Made by a program: the position numbers and the translations under genes. DNA of 64,000 nt, taken from the NCBI GenBank assembly GCA_039545315.1, contig BCIM01000002.1, forward strand, positions 647,369-711,368, written 5' to 3'. Positions 1-12,051 of this stretch are shown one piece after another. Positions within the stretch are counted from its first letter, which is position 1; each line of letters starts with the position of its first letter. The notes beneath the pieces were generated by a model. The model worked only from the letters and a program-made list of their open reading frames with translations, had not been told where the DNA came from and did no database searches. This stretch comes from Kondoa malvinella. Its lineage: Eukaryota > Basidiomycota > Agaricostilbomycetes > Agaricostilbales > Kondoaceae.

Positions 1-1933
1 GCACACCTCAGCAGAATGGGAGCTTCAATCCTTATGCAAACATCGAGCCGCAAGATATGTTCAATCCGTACGCTGATGGAGCGCATAATCATCAAACGGG
101 TCTATTTGGCAACAACACAATGTCGAATCAGATGCAGCGACAACCTGTCAGTCCGATGGTCTGGTTTCAGCTTAGGCTGATGCTAGACGGGTGTTGTGAC
201 AGATATACTACCACTTGTACCAACAACCCTTACCGCATGTAGCCTCGCATCACCCGCATCAGCTGGCCATGAATGGCTTCTTCATATCGCCTACGCTGAG
301 GGAAGATTTGCAGCGAAGAGCAGAAATGCTTGTGCCCACTGAAGGCTCAGAGATCGGCGGGTAAGCGTCATGCACACTGAGTCGCATACCCGTTCTGAAT
401 CTCCGGTAGATACTACGCTATAGTACCACTAGATAGCCCTACACAGAGCAAAGATACAGTACCTGGTCAAGCTCAAGCAGGCGGGATCTTCGGATATCGG
501 AATTGGGTCTACAAGGCCTTTAGCGACCAAGAAGCAAAGCCTTATATCCTCAGGCGGTTGGAAGGCTTTCGGTTACAGCACGAAAGCGCTTTGGCTATAG
601 TCGAAAAGTGGAGAAGGATACGGCATCCTAATATAGTTTCTGTCCGAGAAGCCTTTACGACCAAAGGCTTTGGCGATAACTGTGGGTCACGATGCAACAC
701 TTTCGAGCTTAACTTGATAAGAATGTTTTGTCTCCTACAGCTATCGTCTTCGTATATGACTACCACCCACAATCAAGCACTCTGTTCGATCAGCATCTTT
801 CACCTCAAGCTGTTCAAGCAGCACTTCGAAACCCATCACGTCATCCACACCATTACAACCCTCACTCTATCAACGAACGCGTTCTATGGACCTATGTCTG
901 CCAGCTAGCGAACGTGATCAAGACTGTACATTCTGCAGGATTGGCTGTACGGACGATAGAGTTGTCAAAGATTCTCGTGACTGGCAAAAACCGGTTACGC
1001 GTCAATTGCTGCTCTATATTGGATGTCATCAGAGCAGGGGATGACTCGCAGCCCGCCAGTATACCAAATCAGCAGGTGCGCACTACGACATGTCTGGCCT
1101 ATAACAAGGCTTACATGACAAACGTCGCACAGCAAGAAGACCTCTTCGACTTGGGCAAGGTTCTACTAGCACTAGCATGTACATCTACAGCAGCAGTGCA
1201 CAATCTCGGTCGAAGCTTCGAACACATCAGCCGGACTTACTCGGCAGACATGCAAAAGCTCGTCCTCTTCTGCTTTGGCAAGCCTGGTCCACACAAGAAT
1301 GTCGATGAGATCTTCTCGATTGTCGGAAGTCGGATATTGGACGAGATGAATGCTGGCTTGTTGTGCGTTTCTCGCTTTGTTGCTCATCAAGAGCTCAAAG
1401 ACCGATTGAATTCACAGTCAGAATGATATTCTCGAATCCGAGATGATGCGGGAAGTGGAGAATGGCAGACTGGTCAGACTACTTTCCAAGTTTGGCTTTA
1501 TCAATGAACGACCAGAGTGAGTGACGATATACTTTGACTGGCAAGAGTCTGAATGCTATCGTTGATTGCAGGTTCGAGCATGACCCGCGCTGGTCAGAAT
1601 CAGGCGATCGCTACTTGATCAAGCTCTTTCGGGATTATGTCTTTCATCAAGTCGATGAGCAGGGTCGCCCGGTTGTGGATCTGTCGCATGTCTTGACCTG
1701 CCTGAACAAGCTCGATGCGGGCATTGAGGATAAAGTGATGTTGGTCTCGCGAGATGGGCAAAAGTAAGCAATTGTATGCACCTCTTGGCACACACTCATT
1801 TGGTTGTATAGTTGCCTGGTAGTGAGCTACAAGGAGGTAAGCTTTCCAGAGTATGTGCGAGTCTACATTGCTGATTGCCCGACAGATTAAGCACGCTATC
1901 GAGCAAGCTTATCGGGATCTATCTAAACGTTGA
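1..1933 (+). CDS. PAN3: PAN3, regulatory subunit of the Pan2-Pan3 poly(A) nuclease (5' partial)
   Basis: Pan3 is the pseudokinase adaptor that brings the Pan2 deadenylase to poly(A)-bound mRNA in the cytoplasm. The window starts inside the gene, so the N-terminal zinc finger is not visible. Seen: the conserved pre-kinase stretch [17 protein letters not shown] (about 290-350), a kinase-like fold with YRNWVYKAF and [15 protein letters not shown], and a degenerate catalytic loop ([20 protein letters not shown], about 940-1010) lacking the HRD and DFG of active kinases, as expected for Pan3. The C-terminal knob follows: [20 protein letters not shown], then [15 protein letters not shown] and the end [19 protein letters not shown] before TGA at 1931-1933. 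Several roughly 50-nt introns interrupt it (for example near 362-411, 1517-1571, 1764-1811 and 1837-1884). Assignment is firm; exact splice sites are read by eye. Confidence 0.93.
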
Positions 1934-2247
1934 AATGCAAGAAAACATCTTATAACTGATCTTTCGGGTAGCTTTCTGCCTCCTTTTGGACGCTGGCTGC
2001 TGCATGGTACTTGAACGCTCTGGCTGTAGGTGTTTTCTACAGGCTGAGGGACTGCTTGGCAGCTATACAGCTGTCCATCTTCCTCTTCGAGGCTTTGATC
2101 GGACTTTGGCTATGTCAGATTGACATCTCTTGAGCATAGCATATCTGTATAGCCCAGACTAGTCGCGGAAAGTGGCATACGGCCAATGTGCCTAATGAAG
2201 TCTGAACATAGCCAAATTTCCTGATAGCAGCGGTCACCGTAACCTCG

Positions 2248-5200
2248 ATGCCTTCGACAGCAGCGAGCTCAAGCAAGAGCCCTAGCCTATCACCTACTCA
2301 CCAGCTTGCTGTACCAGCTGCAGCAGCGCTCCCTGCGTCGTCGCCGAGCATGAGACCACATTATTCGCGAGTACAGTCGCAGGCCAGTTCGAGCAGCAGC
2401 GTCAGTGTTCAACTGGACGCAACACATACACAGCAAAACATACCGTCGACGTCCAATGCTACTGACAAGCAGCGTAGGGCGCCTTCCCCAAGTATGAGCG
2501 AGGGCGTAGGGCAGTCCACTTCATCGCTTCAGGTGCGCAGACATGCTCCTAGCCTGCCCATCTGGTGCTTACAGGTCCTTGTTATTAGTCACAGTCGCTT
2601 CAGGTGAGCAAATATAGTTCGAGCAAGCGAATCCGGCGCTCACACGAATACAACGCACGCTCAGATGCAACCCGGCGACGCAAACTCGCGAGGCTTATCA
2701 GACTATCTCTCAAATCAGTTTTTGCCTTCTGTCTTGCCTACGCACATGGAATTCGCAGAGAAAGAAAGCATGCGGAAACGTCTCGAAATGCTAGCGACGA
2801 CTGTGCTACCTGGTGCAAAGCTCTTGCCCTTTGGATCTACCGCAAACGGTCTATCGTTGAGAAATTCAGGTGCTTTACATTTCACTTTGGGCAGACCAGC
2901 TGTTGGAACAACGCGTATTCACCTTCGATACGATAGACATGGATCTTTGCTGCATGTTTGACCGGCCGCCTGTCGGTCGCGATGGGACGCAACGTACGGC
3001 TCCTGAACTTGTCGAAATGCTCGCTGCTGTTATCTCGAGAGGTTCGTACTCATTTTGGGCCAGATCTACTTTAGGCTGAATGTGCTACTGGACAGAAACA
3101 AACATTCATGTCAAAGCACTACCGAGAGCGCGAATACCCATCATCAAGCTGACTTTGCCTCCTACCCCTGGAGCACCGTTTGGTCTGGCATGCGACATAG
3201 GCTTCAACAATCGATTAGCATTAGAAAATACGCGCCTGCTCTTTACTTACGCTACAGTCGATCATCGATTACGGACCATGGTGCTTTTCGGTAAGATCTA
3301 CCGCACAAAGCTTTATCCTGGGGACTCATTGTGCTATGATCACCATCTAGTCAAAGTCTGGACGAAACGAAGGAAGATCAACAACACCTACGTCGGCACG
3401 CTAAGCTCCTACGGATATGTATTGATGGTTATATTCTACCTTACCCACGTCGCTCAACCGCCTGTGCTACCGTAGGGCATGTCCACATGGTTTAAGTCTT
3501 AGCTTATTCCGTGGTATTTTGCTTTTACAGTAACCTGCAACGAATACCGCCTTTCCATAATGTGTCGCTAGAAGAGATGGAATACGAAGGGTACCGCTTA
3601 CCTCTTCCCCTCAATCTTTGGCTGATATCTCGCAGACATGACATATGGTTCTTCGACGACACAGACATCCTGCCACATCTTTGGTCCAGTTCAAATACAG
3701 ACAATGTCGGCGAATTACTGATCGGATTCTTCCAATACTTTGCCAAAGAGTTTCCCTTCGCAACGGATGTTATATCGATACGAAGCGAGCGTGGGCTGTT
3801 GTCGAAAGAAGCGAAAGGATGGAACACAGATGTAAGCTTTCCTTTGCGCCAGGAAAGGAGGAAAGCTGATGTCTCGTACAGCGCGAAGCGGAAGTAGAGC
3901 TTTTTGGCGGTCCTCGTGACTTGAACCGAATATGTATAGAAGTGAGTCTCCCTTGAGTGCCCTAAGACCAGACTGACGACCTTGATCAGGATCCTTTTCA
4001 AACAGAGTACAATGTATCGAGAACGGTAACACGCGACGGTCTGTTCACCGTGAGTAGCTGGGCGTTGCGCCAGCTTCGTGCTGATGCGTCGCCTTGTTAT
4101 ACACAGATTGTGCAAGAATTCCAGCGCGCAAACAAACTTCTATGCGGAAGAGCGAGCCGGATATCAAGCATCATCACGGAGCTCTGTGAAGAGCGAGACG
4201 AAGCGCTTTTACAATGTCCGCCTGGCGCATCGGCAGCTGGCGGTCGAAGGCGGTCTGCACCTTCTTCAGCAAGTCCAGCACCCGTTCCAGCGGCAGCGCA
4301 AGTGCTCAATAACTTCCGAGCATGGGCAGCAACAAACATACCGCCTCCAGCGCCTGTAGCTTCTACTTCGACTAATCCATACGCATCACGAGTACCTTAC
4401 AACTACCAGCAACAGCAATCCTCATCGTATTACCAGAATCCGAATACCAGCACGTTTGCAGAAAGGGCAGACTATTCGCAGACAAGTCCGCCTCAGCAAT
4501 CGAGCACGTCATTACCCAATCGATATTACAACAGCAACAACGCTCAGCGGTCGTATCGATATAACAGCAATCCATCAACAAGGCAGAACCAGAATCACTA
4601 CAACAATCAGTACAATCGTCGAAACAACAACCTCGCAGCCTCTACCTCTCCGAACTCTCTTGCCTCGCCTTATCCATCGCTAGAGCGTCGGTCATCTTGG
4701 GATGGCTCAACAGCGTCACCGAGAACAGCAGACAGTAATCGAAGAGCGCCTTCGGAGTACGGTGGATGTAAAGGACCTTCTGCGCCGACTTCTCCGCTTC
4801 TAGGAGCAAGTCTGCCATTCTCGAATGGTCGTATCAATCCATCAACGTATGCAAATGGCCCACGAAGTCAAAGTCAGACAGCAGCGGATCGACAGCGTTA
4901 TTACGCAGTGCCTGCACCTTCTTCGATAAGCCAGCCAGCTTCGCCAAGGCAGAGCAGAGCCAATTCTATCAGCTTTGGCGACTTTAGCTCGAATGTCATG
5001 GGCAGTGTGATGGATACTGCTCTAGCCCGAGCGGAAGACCGACGGCGGAAAGGCATGGTGAATGTGGATTCGGAACATGAAGCTATAGCTTTTGGCGACA
5101 TTCGCGTCTTCAGGCGAGCTGGGTCAGTGCTATTATTCTTGAAAGGGATTCTATCTAATCGCATGCTGCAGATCTAATACTTTTGGCATGCCTGATATAG

Positions 5201-5502
5201 ATCGAGCGAAAGAGACCTTCCTGCGGAATAGGTGCGCATCAGTACCACTTTAGCTGTTTCAACTGATTAGGCGAACAGTCCTCATACAAGAAGCTCCTTG
5301 CCTAGTGTTGTTGAGGCCGTCCAGCCTGCCAGACCGAATAGTATGTCGTCGCTCAAATGATCTATTCCTTGATTAACAATTCTCCACAGCGCCTTCTCTT
5401 CCTGCTGCCAGAGAAGTCAGACCAAGCAGTCAGGCGAACGGGGTACAAGATGTGACCGCGCAAGTAGCAACGCTGAACATGGGTCAAACAGGGGCGACGT
5501 AG
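2248..5502 (+). CDS. Cid1-like nucleotidyltransferase (terminal uridylyl-/non-canonical poly(A) polymerase)
   Basis: Member of the Trf/Cid1 polymerase-beta superfamily, which adds uridines or adenines to RNA 3' ends. A Ser/Ala-rich disordered N-terminus (from ATG 2248) leads into the catalytic domain: LPFGSTANGLSLRNS followed across an intron by DMDLCCMFD (the G-S...D-x-D metal site), and the third aspartate in FGLACDIGFNN. The central domain has KVWTKRRKINNTYVGTLSSY and the PAP-associated helix VGELLIGFFQYFAKEF. The last third (about 4300-5150) is a long Asn/Gln/Ser/Tyr-rich low-complexity tail, ending at TAG 5500-5502. Roughly 50-60 nt introns break the catalytic part into small exons, including a possible 9-nt in-frame exon at 2595-2603. 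Whether it prefers U or A cannot be told here. Downstream of PAN3 on the same strand with a 314-bp gap. Confidence 0.85.
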
Positions 5503-5702
5503 TAGCAGCTCTAATATGCATGACTAACTAGCGCATTTGTTCAAACACTCGAGGCTCAGCCGGCGCGGACCTGACAATGACTGCATCATTGCCTTTTCCA
5601 ATGAGCCTTTTGTGTTTGTCCGCAGTTGTTAAGCCAAATCTACGGAAACGAAGCGATCGGCAGTTCTGTTCTACTTTATATATTGCACTCTAAGCTACGC
5701 TT

Positions 5703-8700
5703 CTACAGTTCATCCCTCAGCGCCGTAGTCGTCGCTTCCGGCTCGCTTGATGTGGCAGAAGAACTCGCTGGTTCAGAAGAGGTAGACGTCGAGGAAGAAG
5801 TAGGCTGTACCCTCCTCCTTCGCTTCTTGGACAGCTTATCCAGCGTATCCTGGATGTCTCTGCTCCTCTTCTCTAGATCAAGCTTCTTTAAGAATGGGTC
5901 GACATTCTTTGCCAAAGAGCTTTGCTTCCCTTGCGCTTCGAGGAACCACTTGAGCGTCGAACTGGTCTGGTTGGAGAGGGCTTCTAGTTCTTCAGCAGTA
6001 TGTCGGGTGATGTTGCTTTCCAGCAGCTCTTGAGTCAGGTTAGTTTTTGCGCTTTCGTAGAACTGCTCGGCGCGACCAAGGGCAGCTTGCAGAGATTCAA
6101 CGAGGCCCGGTCGCTGAAGTGCTTCTGTGATACGAGAGACCACAGATGCGGCTGTTCGTCTATACCGGCGTCAGATAGGCCAGAGCGCGATGATGTATAA
6201 GCTCACTCTAATTCGCTCTGCCGTGTCTTGAAGTCCTTCATCGTTGCGCTCTCAGCCATATCCGACAGCCACTCTGATGCCGACTCCAATTTCTCTTTCA
6301 GCTTAGTCCGCTCATTGTCGGTTGATGATTCGACGAAAGCAGCACCCTCGATCTGATCACGAAGCTTATAGAGGTAGGCTTCCAGACCGTTTCGGGCTTC
6401 TTCTCGCTTGACCTTGCGAATCTCAGCTTGGTCCATTTCACGTAGTCTGGTCATGAGTCAGCTAGCACTAGAATCGAGAGCCAGTGGTACGGACTTCTTC
6501 TTTAGCTCGGTCTTCTCCTTAGCCGAAAGAGGAGCAGCGGAGACAAGGTTGTACGTCATCTCGACACCCAATCGCTTGGACTCAGCAGGAAGAACAAGCG
6601 GTTTGTCTCCTTTCTCGTCTTCGCTGTCAGCTTCCGCGTCGTCTCCCTCCTTCATTTCGTCCTTTTTGTCCTTCGAGCCAGAGAAGAGGTTCTTTATCCG
6701 TTCTGTACGTTTCACGCAACATATGAAATGAGCTCAGAGGCCCAATCAGTCGCAGTAACGCACCTGTTACAGTCGAATCCCTCGTTCTTTCCGGTAGCGC
6801 AAGGACAGCTCTCGAAACAGTGAGGATGTTTGAGCTCGTCAGTTCCACGGTGACTTTGACAGTCGAATTGGACACTTCTTCAGCTGTCAAGTTGTTCAAA
6901 GCTTTCTCGAAACCGGTAATGGTAGTTGAGAAGAGCGGTTCGGTACTGCTCAGTCGTCAGATAGAGGCACATGACAGTCAGAAGCGGGCTTACGTTTTCT
7001 CTGCCCCGGTCTCGCCCTCGTAAGAGAATTGCAATGGGAAGTCGGCTCGCTTCGGGATATTCAAAGTCTTTGTGCTGCCTAGCTTGGTGTTCTTCGGAAA
7101 GATAAGCTGGTAGACTGGAGCACTGTCTGTAGGGTAAAACGGCCAGGTCAGAGTACTGGTTACTCAAACGATCCGATCACCTACTTTCTGAATCATCTTG
7201 ATACATCATATGGATCTCTTGCGGTGAGACATCGCTAACACGGATGTCTTTCGTGCGAAACTGCTTGCTCAATGCTGCACCGTAGAGTGCAGCACCCATG
7301 ACACCAGCTTCGTCTGCATTAAGGTTCTGGGCAATCTTCTCCCTGTATCCGGAGTCAGCTGAAAGTATTGCTGTTATAGATCGGAACACCGACTCTGGTA
7401 CGAGAGACCGGACACCAGCTTGTACCATAGGTACACGAGATGCACCACCGACCAGCACAACAGAAGTCAAGTCATCCTGTCGTCGACGCCCACTTCAGCG
7501 AGACTTTCGCAAAAAGCCAGACTCTGACTGACCGCAGACAAACCAGCTTCTTTCAGTGCATCCGTGATAGGTTGAGCAAATTGTGGGACCAAATCTGCAC
7601 ATGCGCTTTCGAATTGTTCTCGCGAGATAGAGCCTTTGAAATCAATATCTTCGGCCAAGCCTTCAACCTGTCCAAAGAAGCCTTCTGTCAGCTAACGAAA
7701 GCTAGACTTCAGCGGATCCGGACCCTCGAAGGAGCTTCCTGGTTGGCACTCAAGACCTGCTTGACCCTACCAGCTTCTTTCAACAATTTTGCCATAGCCC
7801 GGTGATTTTCTCTAAGAGGTACTTCTAATCCAGCATTCTTGGCCTCAAATTGATCGGCTAATATATCTCTGATCCTCGCATCGAAAGTAAGACCGCCAAC
7901 AGCTTTTGCGAAACCAAAAGATTTCACATCGAGTTGCGTCGCGTTCTTGGACGTTTTGGAAGATGGGTGATCTTTGACTTGCAGACCTTGGAAAGATACT
8001 ACTGTTGCTCGGATGGAGGAAGAACCGGCGTCGTAGAAGAGATGATGCTCAGGTGTATTGTTCGAGAAGGTTCGAGTCATGGCGAAGTTGACAGCAGCTA
8101 GAAACCTCATGTCAACATGATCATGATTGATGGAAAGGTGCATACCAGCTGTTCCATCATTGACAAGCGAGATGACGCGTAAACCAGCTAACTCGGCTGC
8201 GTCCATCAAGGATTGCCTTTCCCACTGATCAAAGAAAGCAGGGACCTGCTCGGACAGTCAGAAGAATTGCATGTCCAATGCTAAAGGACACACAGTGATG
8301 ACAGTGTCGAACGTCTTGTCGCCTTTTGAAGCTACTTCTGCCATATCCCTTGCATAAGCAAACTGCATGCCGATAATCTCTTGAGGTGTATAATCCTTGC
8401 CATCCGGTCTGGCCAACTTTAGCCTGCCTTCGCTATCGAGCTCCATCTTGTTGCTGTATAACTTTTGGTGCAGCTCTTTCTGCGCCTGGTCCAGATTCGA
8501 GCCGAGCAGAAGTTTGGCACCGCTGAAGGATTCCAATGGATACCTCGTTGATAATGTAGCTGCATCACCACCAACATGACGATCTGATCCATGCAAGGTC
8601 ACTACACTGGCTGTCTTCCTCTTGCTGTCTCGGTTCATCAACACGTCGAAAGGCGACCCGGGGCCGATGAACGACACTTTGAAGCTGTCTGTTCCATAGT

Positions 8701-8785
8701 CGATAGAGAGCAGACCAACAGCTTGAACCACGCTCAAACAGAATGCCAACAGCACCAGGCTGAGGCCCAAACTTCGACTTGTCAT
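5703..8785 (-). CDS. LHS1: Lhs1/GRP170 (HYOU1) family Hsp70-like chaperone of the ER lumen
   Basis: Large Hsp70 relative that assists Kar2/BiP in translocation and folding in the ER and serves as its nucleotide-exchange factor. Starts at 8785 with a hydrophobic signal peptide (SLGLSLVLLAFCLSVVQA), then the ATPase phosphate loop LLSIDYGTDSFKVSF. Spliced on: VPAFFDQWERQSLMDAAELA, VISLVNDGTAGM and, after further introns, SVVLVGGASRVPMVQAGVRS, all Hsp70-type motifs. The substrate-binding part is long, acidic and helical, longer than DnaK, with a Lys/Glu-rich insert (about 6600-6700) typical of GRP170. It ends LRDEL and TAG at 5703-5705; RDEL fits an HDEL-type ER retrieval signal. Estimated about 900 residues. 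The start lies 289 bp from the divergently transcribed BTB gene. Family assignment is firm. Confidence 0.92.
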
Positions 8786-9074
8786 TTTTTGTCGTCGTCG
8801 TGGTATGACACGTAGCGTCGACTCCGTAGCTATACACCATTGGCAGACCTCTGGCGCATCTATATTGCTCTACAACACGCTACGGTTCTCCCTGCTGGGT
8901 GGATCTCGAGCGCACAAGAACACTTTGTTTGCATTGCCTTTCGACTGAAGGGTCCCAGAAGCAAAGAATTACAACACTCGGCGCGCCCTATAGTCTGTTC
9001 TCCTACGCGAATTTTGCCCGAATCGCCCTTTGCGTGATTTTGAAAGGGAGGCTTTCTAGGACACTTCAAGCGAT
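8786..9074. promoter_or_regulatory. Shared upstream region of LHS1 and the BTB gene
   Basis: 289-bp intergenic space between two divergent start codons (LHS1 at 8785, BTB gene at 9075). It must contain both promoters. I see no motif that I can name with confidence. This is inference from gene orientation only. Confidence 0.4.
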
Positions 9075-11306
9075 ATGAGCGACTCTGAAATGAACACAGA
9101 CGAAGAAATACCCAGTGAATCTGATACTATACATGCAACATTGCCAGAAGATCAGCCAGGTTCTGCTACAGAATTGGTCCATCGAGCAACGACCGTAAGT
9201 GGGGTCGTGCATCTCAAGAGAGTCAGCTTGTTCGAGTGTTACATCCATCACTACTCCTAACATTATAACAGAGAGTGTTCAGATGGCATACACCAGATTT
9301 ATACATTAGGAAAGGTTTGGAAGAGGGCGAAGATATTGAATGGAAGCGTTTCGGAGAGATAGAGTCACCTCTGTTGGATGGCCGCTGGAAAGTAGGTCAA
9401 ACATGTTAAAACGCGTACTTTTCGGCTCAATTCTGCTCTAGATACGCTTGACGATACCTGCAATGGGAGACAACGACAACAAACAGCTATCAGACGAAGA
9501 ATTGGTCGAACTGGAGCTCGTGGCCGTACCGACTCCAGGTGAATTACAAAAAGGAGGACACTATACCTGGAAATGGATCGACCGTACTCATATAGGCTAG
9601 AGGTAACATCTTTTGCCTCTTACACATGTCTGTACCTCGACGCAATTCGACTCAGTACTTCAGTCTGTTGTCGGACGCTATAACGACTGGAAATGTTGAT
9701 CATCTGCCAGTCATGTCTGAATCGATCGATTGGTCGAGCACAAATGATACAGGATGGCGTTGTACCGGAATCGCGAACGGGTTGCCTTTGCATGCGTTGA
9801 ATGAATTGCCCAAAAGCACAGTAAGTACTATATCCCTGGAGGATCCCAGCTAATGCCACAATTAGAACGGTCTGATCTTCATGTTGCATCTACAAGAAGA
9901 ACCACAACAGCCCGAACATGCTCCTTCCGTCACGCTCGCATACGACGCGACGGTGAGGGACGAGATTCTCTACATGGCAACAACAAGTGAGCCTAAGAGC
10001 AATGATGTTATCTTTGTCTTCCCTGCCAGAAGACCATACCTTCAACCCGAAACAATTTCAGCTCGAAAAGCCTTTCTGACCAGGACGTGTACCTACTTTG
10101 AGACTCGTACGTATTCGACTGTCGCAAATGAAGTGGGTCCTTACCCCTGCTTCAAGTGTTTTCTGGCGATTTCAGCGAAGGCGATCCATCGATCATCGCC
10201 AATGAAGCCGAACAGATTCTGCAAAGAGAGACATTCGAAGCAGACAGCGATCTTGAAGGCGACGACGAAGATTCAGACTATGACATGTCTTCTGTGGCTA
10301 CTTCGAGTGATGCCGACGAACAAAGTCTTGACTCTGATAGTGGAGCTGAAGAAATGGGAACCAACGCGCCAGCTTCTAATCCACCATCTGTTCCTGCTGC
10401 TTCCACGGAATCCGCCAGCCTGACGCCAGCAGTACAAAGTGACCCACCGATACCGTCAAACACAGTCCCTGATTCCGCTGTGACCACTTCAATTGCGCAA
10501 AATCTGGGATCTACGGATGTACCCCCGTCCGAGCTGGCGATTACACCGGAGACCGGCCATGCACCACAGGCTGAAACAGGGAACCAGGAGGCGCAAATAG
10601 GAAGTGCAATTGTCGCAAATGCAAACAACGCAGTATCAGACGACCCAACAACGCGTATCATCGTGCGAGACTTTAGCAAACGGACTTATCAAGCTCTACT
10701 CTGGTATTTACACTCTGGCGTGATATCTTTCGCACCGTTGCACAGTCAATTCCTGCACGACGGGGACTGGGATTTCGACGACTATCGGCGGAATTACTGT
10801 CATACACTTAATTCATGTGATCGACCCTCTCTAGAGCACGGTCTTTTGCCATCTTCACCTAAATCGAACTTTCGTCTGGCTGATAGTTGGTCTTGGTCTG
10901 AATAAGCAATGACCTAACTGATCTCACATGCGCGGCAGAATTGGGCCTCATCGACTTGCGAGTAGCTGCTCATAATCAGATCATTGAATGCCTCAACAAC
11001 GACATTGCCCTGGAAGAGGCTACGTCCACCTTTTCTACCCTTTTTCCAGAGGCAAGTAGCTTGACTTTCAGTACAGTCGCAAATGCTTATGGCCTTCTAG
11101 CTTCGTCGAGCTCAGCTACAGTACATCAGGAATAATTGGGTAAAGCAGCAAGATTCACACTGCTCCCATTCAATACTGAGACAAATGAGCAGCTCGCAAT
11201 CTCTGCGGACAAAGAACGTTTCGGTGCACTCTGGGCAAAAAGGCCCAACTCGCCTCTTTGGTTTGAATTACTCTATAGTCTTGGCGAAGGAGCGCTTTTT
11301 TCATAG
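9075..11306 (+). CDS. BTB/POZ protein with a long acidic insertion; possible MATH-like N-terminus
   Basis: BTB proteins dimerise and often act as Cullin-3 substrate adaptors. Seen: an acidic N-terminus, a beta-rich region rich in Trp (WHTPDLYIRKGLEEGE, WKWID, NIFCLLHMSV) that could be a divergent MATH fold, then the BTB core: NDVIFVFP, SARKAFLTRTCTYFETLFSGDFSEG (intron 10107-10156), an acidic Ser/Thr/Pro insert of about 150 residues, IIVRDFSKRTYQALLWYLHSG, and FRLADKLGLIDLRVAAHNQI (intron 10886-10938). The end needs a 49-nt GC-AG intron (11052-11100) and a GT-AG intron (11140-11192), giving LFPELRRAQLQYIRNNW then LAISADKERFGALW and TAG at 11304-11306. One junction is abnormal: a 19-nt segment at 9584-9602 contains an in-frame stop and must be removed or be an error. 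Without it the gene would split at about 9600. BTB assignment good; MATH assignment weak. Confidence 0.75.
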
Positions 11307-12051
11307 GTACAAACCTTCTTTCGTTTCGCCATTTGTCGTTGACAGTGCTCTGCTGCCAGTCACCCTTTTGTCAGTCAGATGGGACCACGAAATACTTTGG
11401 TAGTTGAGAAAGTATGATAGATATCAGCATGTCGATACCAACGCATTGAATACCTCCATGAAGTATAAATATTTCAATGCACTGCATTAGGGCGAACATG
11501 ACGATTGCCTAGCACACATGATCGCAAAGGCATGCCGGGTTCGCAACTTGTGCACTCGCTCAGCCACAGCCAAACAATTCTTTTCCGTATTCCCCTGCAT
11601 GATCCTTCACCTCTTTGCATTCGCATCCGCTTGATCTGCTCTTGCTTTGCGCTGATATAGATGCATGCCCTGTTGTTGATCTTATAAGTCTTCCGGTCCT
11701 CTGCCAGCGGGTTCAGGCTGTTCCCAAGGCCACTTGGAGGCTGCAAGATGACAGGCGAGAACCGTCGACGAAACCTTCGACATGATCAGAGCTAAGGAAA
11801 TAGAGTTATTGCAATCGGATGTGGAAAGGTAGCCGCGGCGAACTGAGAGTAGCTATCGAGCCGTCAGTCTGCTCGAACTGGAAGTAGAGAGCGACAGGCA
11901 AAAGGATAGTCGAGCTGGCGGCACGCGAGACAGAGGCAGTCAGATTGGGGGAAACTATCATCGCGCGAGCGGCATGTCATTTAGCTGGTCAGACTCGGTG
12001 ATCAGCACATCCAACCACTAGATCAGAATCAACTTACTCGCCTTCAATGCA
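11307..12051. other. Intergenic region between convergent genes, no gene recognised
   Basis: 745 bp between the BTB gene and PEX2, which converge. It holds only short open frames without recognisable protein features. It presumably contains both 3' untranslated regions. No tRNA-like or repeat structure was noticed. Confidence 0.4.

Noticed and set aside
3525..4115. 196-codon open frame on the minus strand
   Set aside because: Antisense to the catalytic exons of the Cid1-like gene; it has no conserved motif.
10278..10679. 133-codon minus-strand open frame
   Set aside because: It mirrors the low-complexity acidic insert of the BTB gene, a common cause of false open frames.
11133..11135. In-frame TAA suggesting that the BTB gene is a pseudogene or uses stop readthrough
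   Set aside because: Removing a GC-AG intron (11052-11100) bypasses it and yields a protein-like, family-consistent end.
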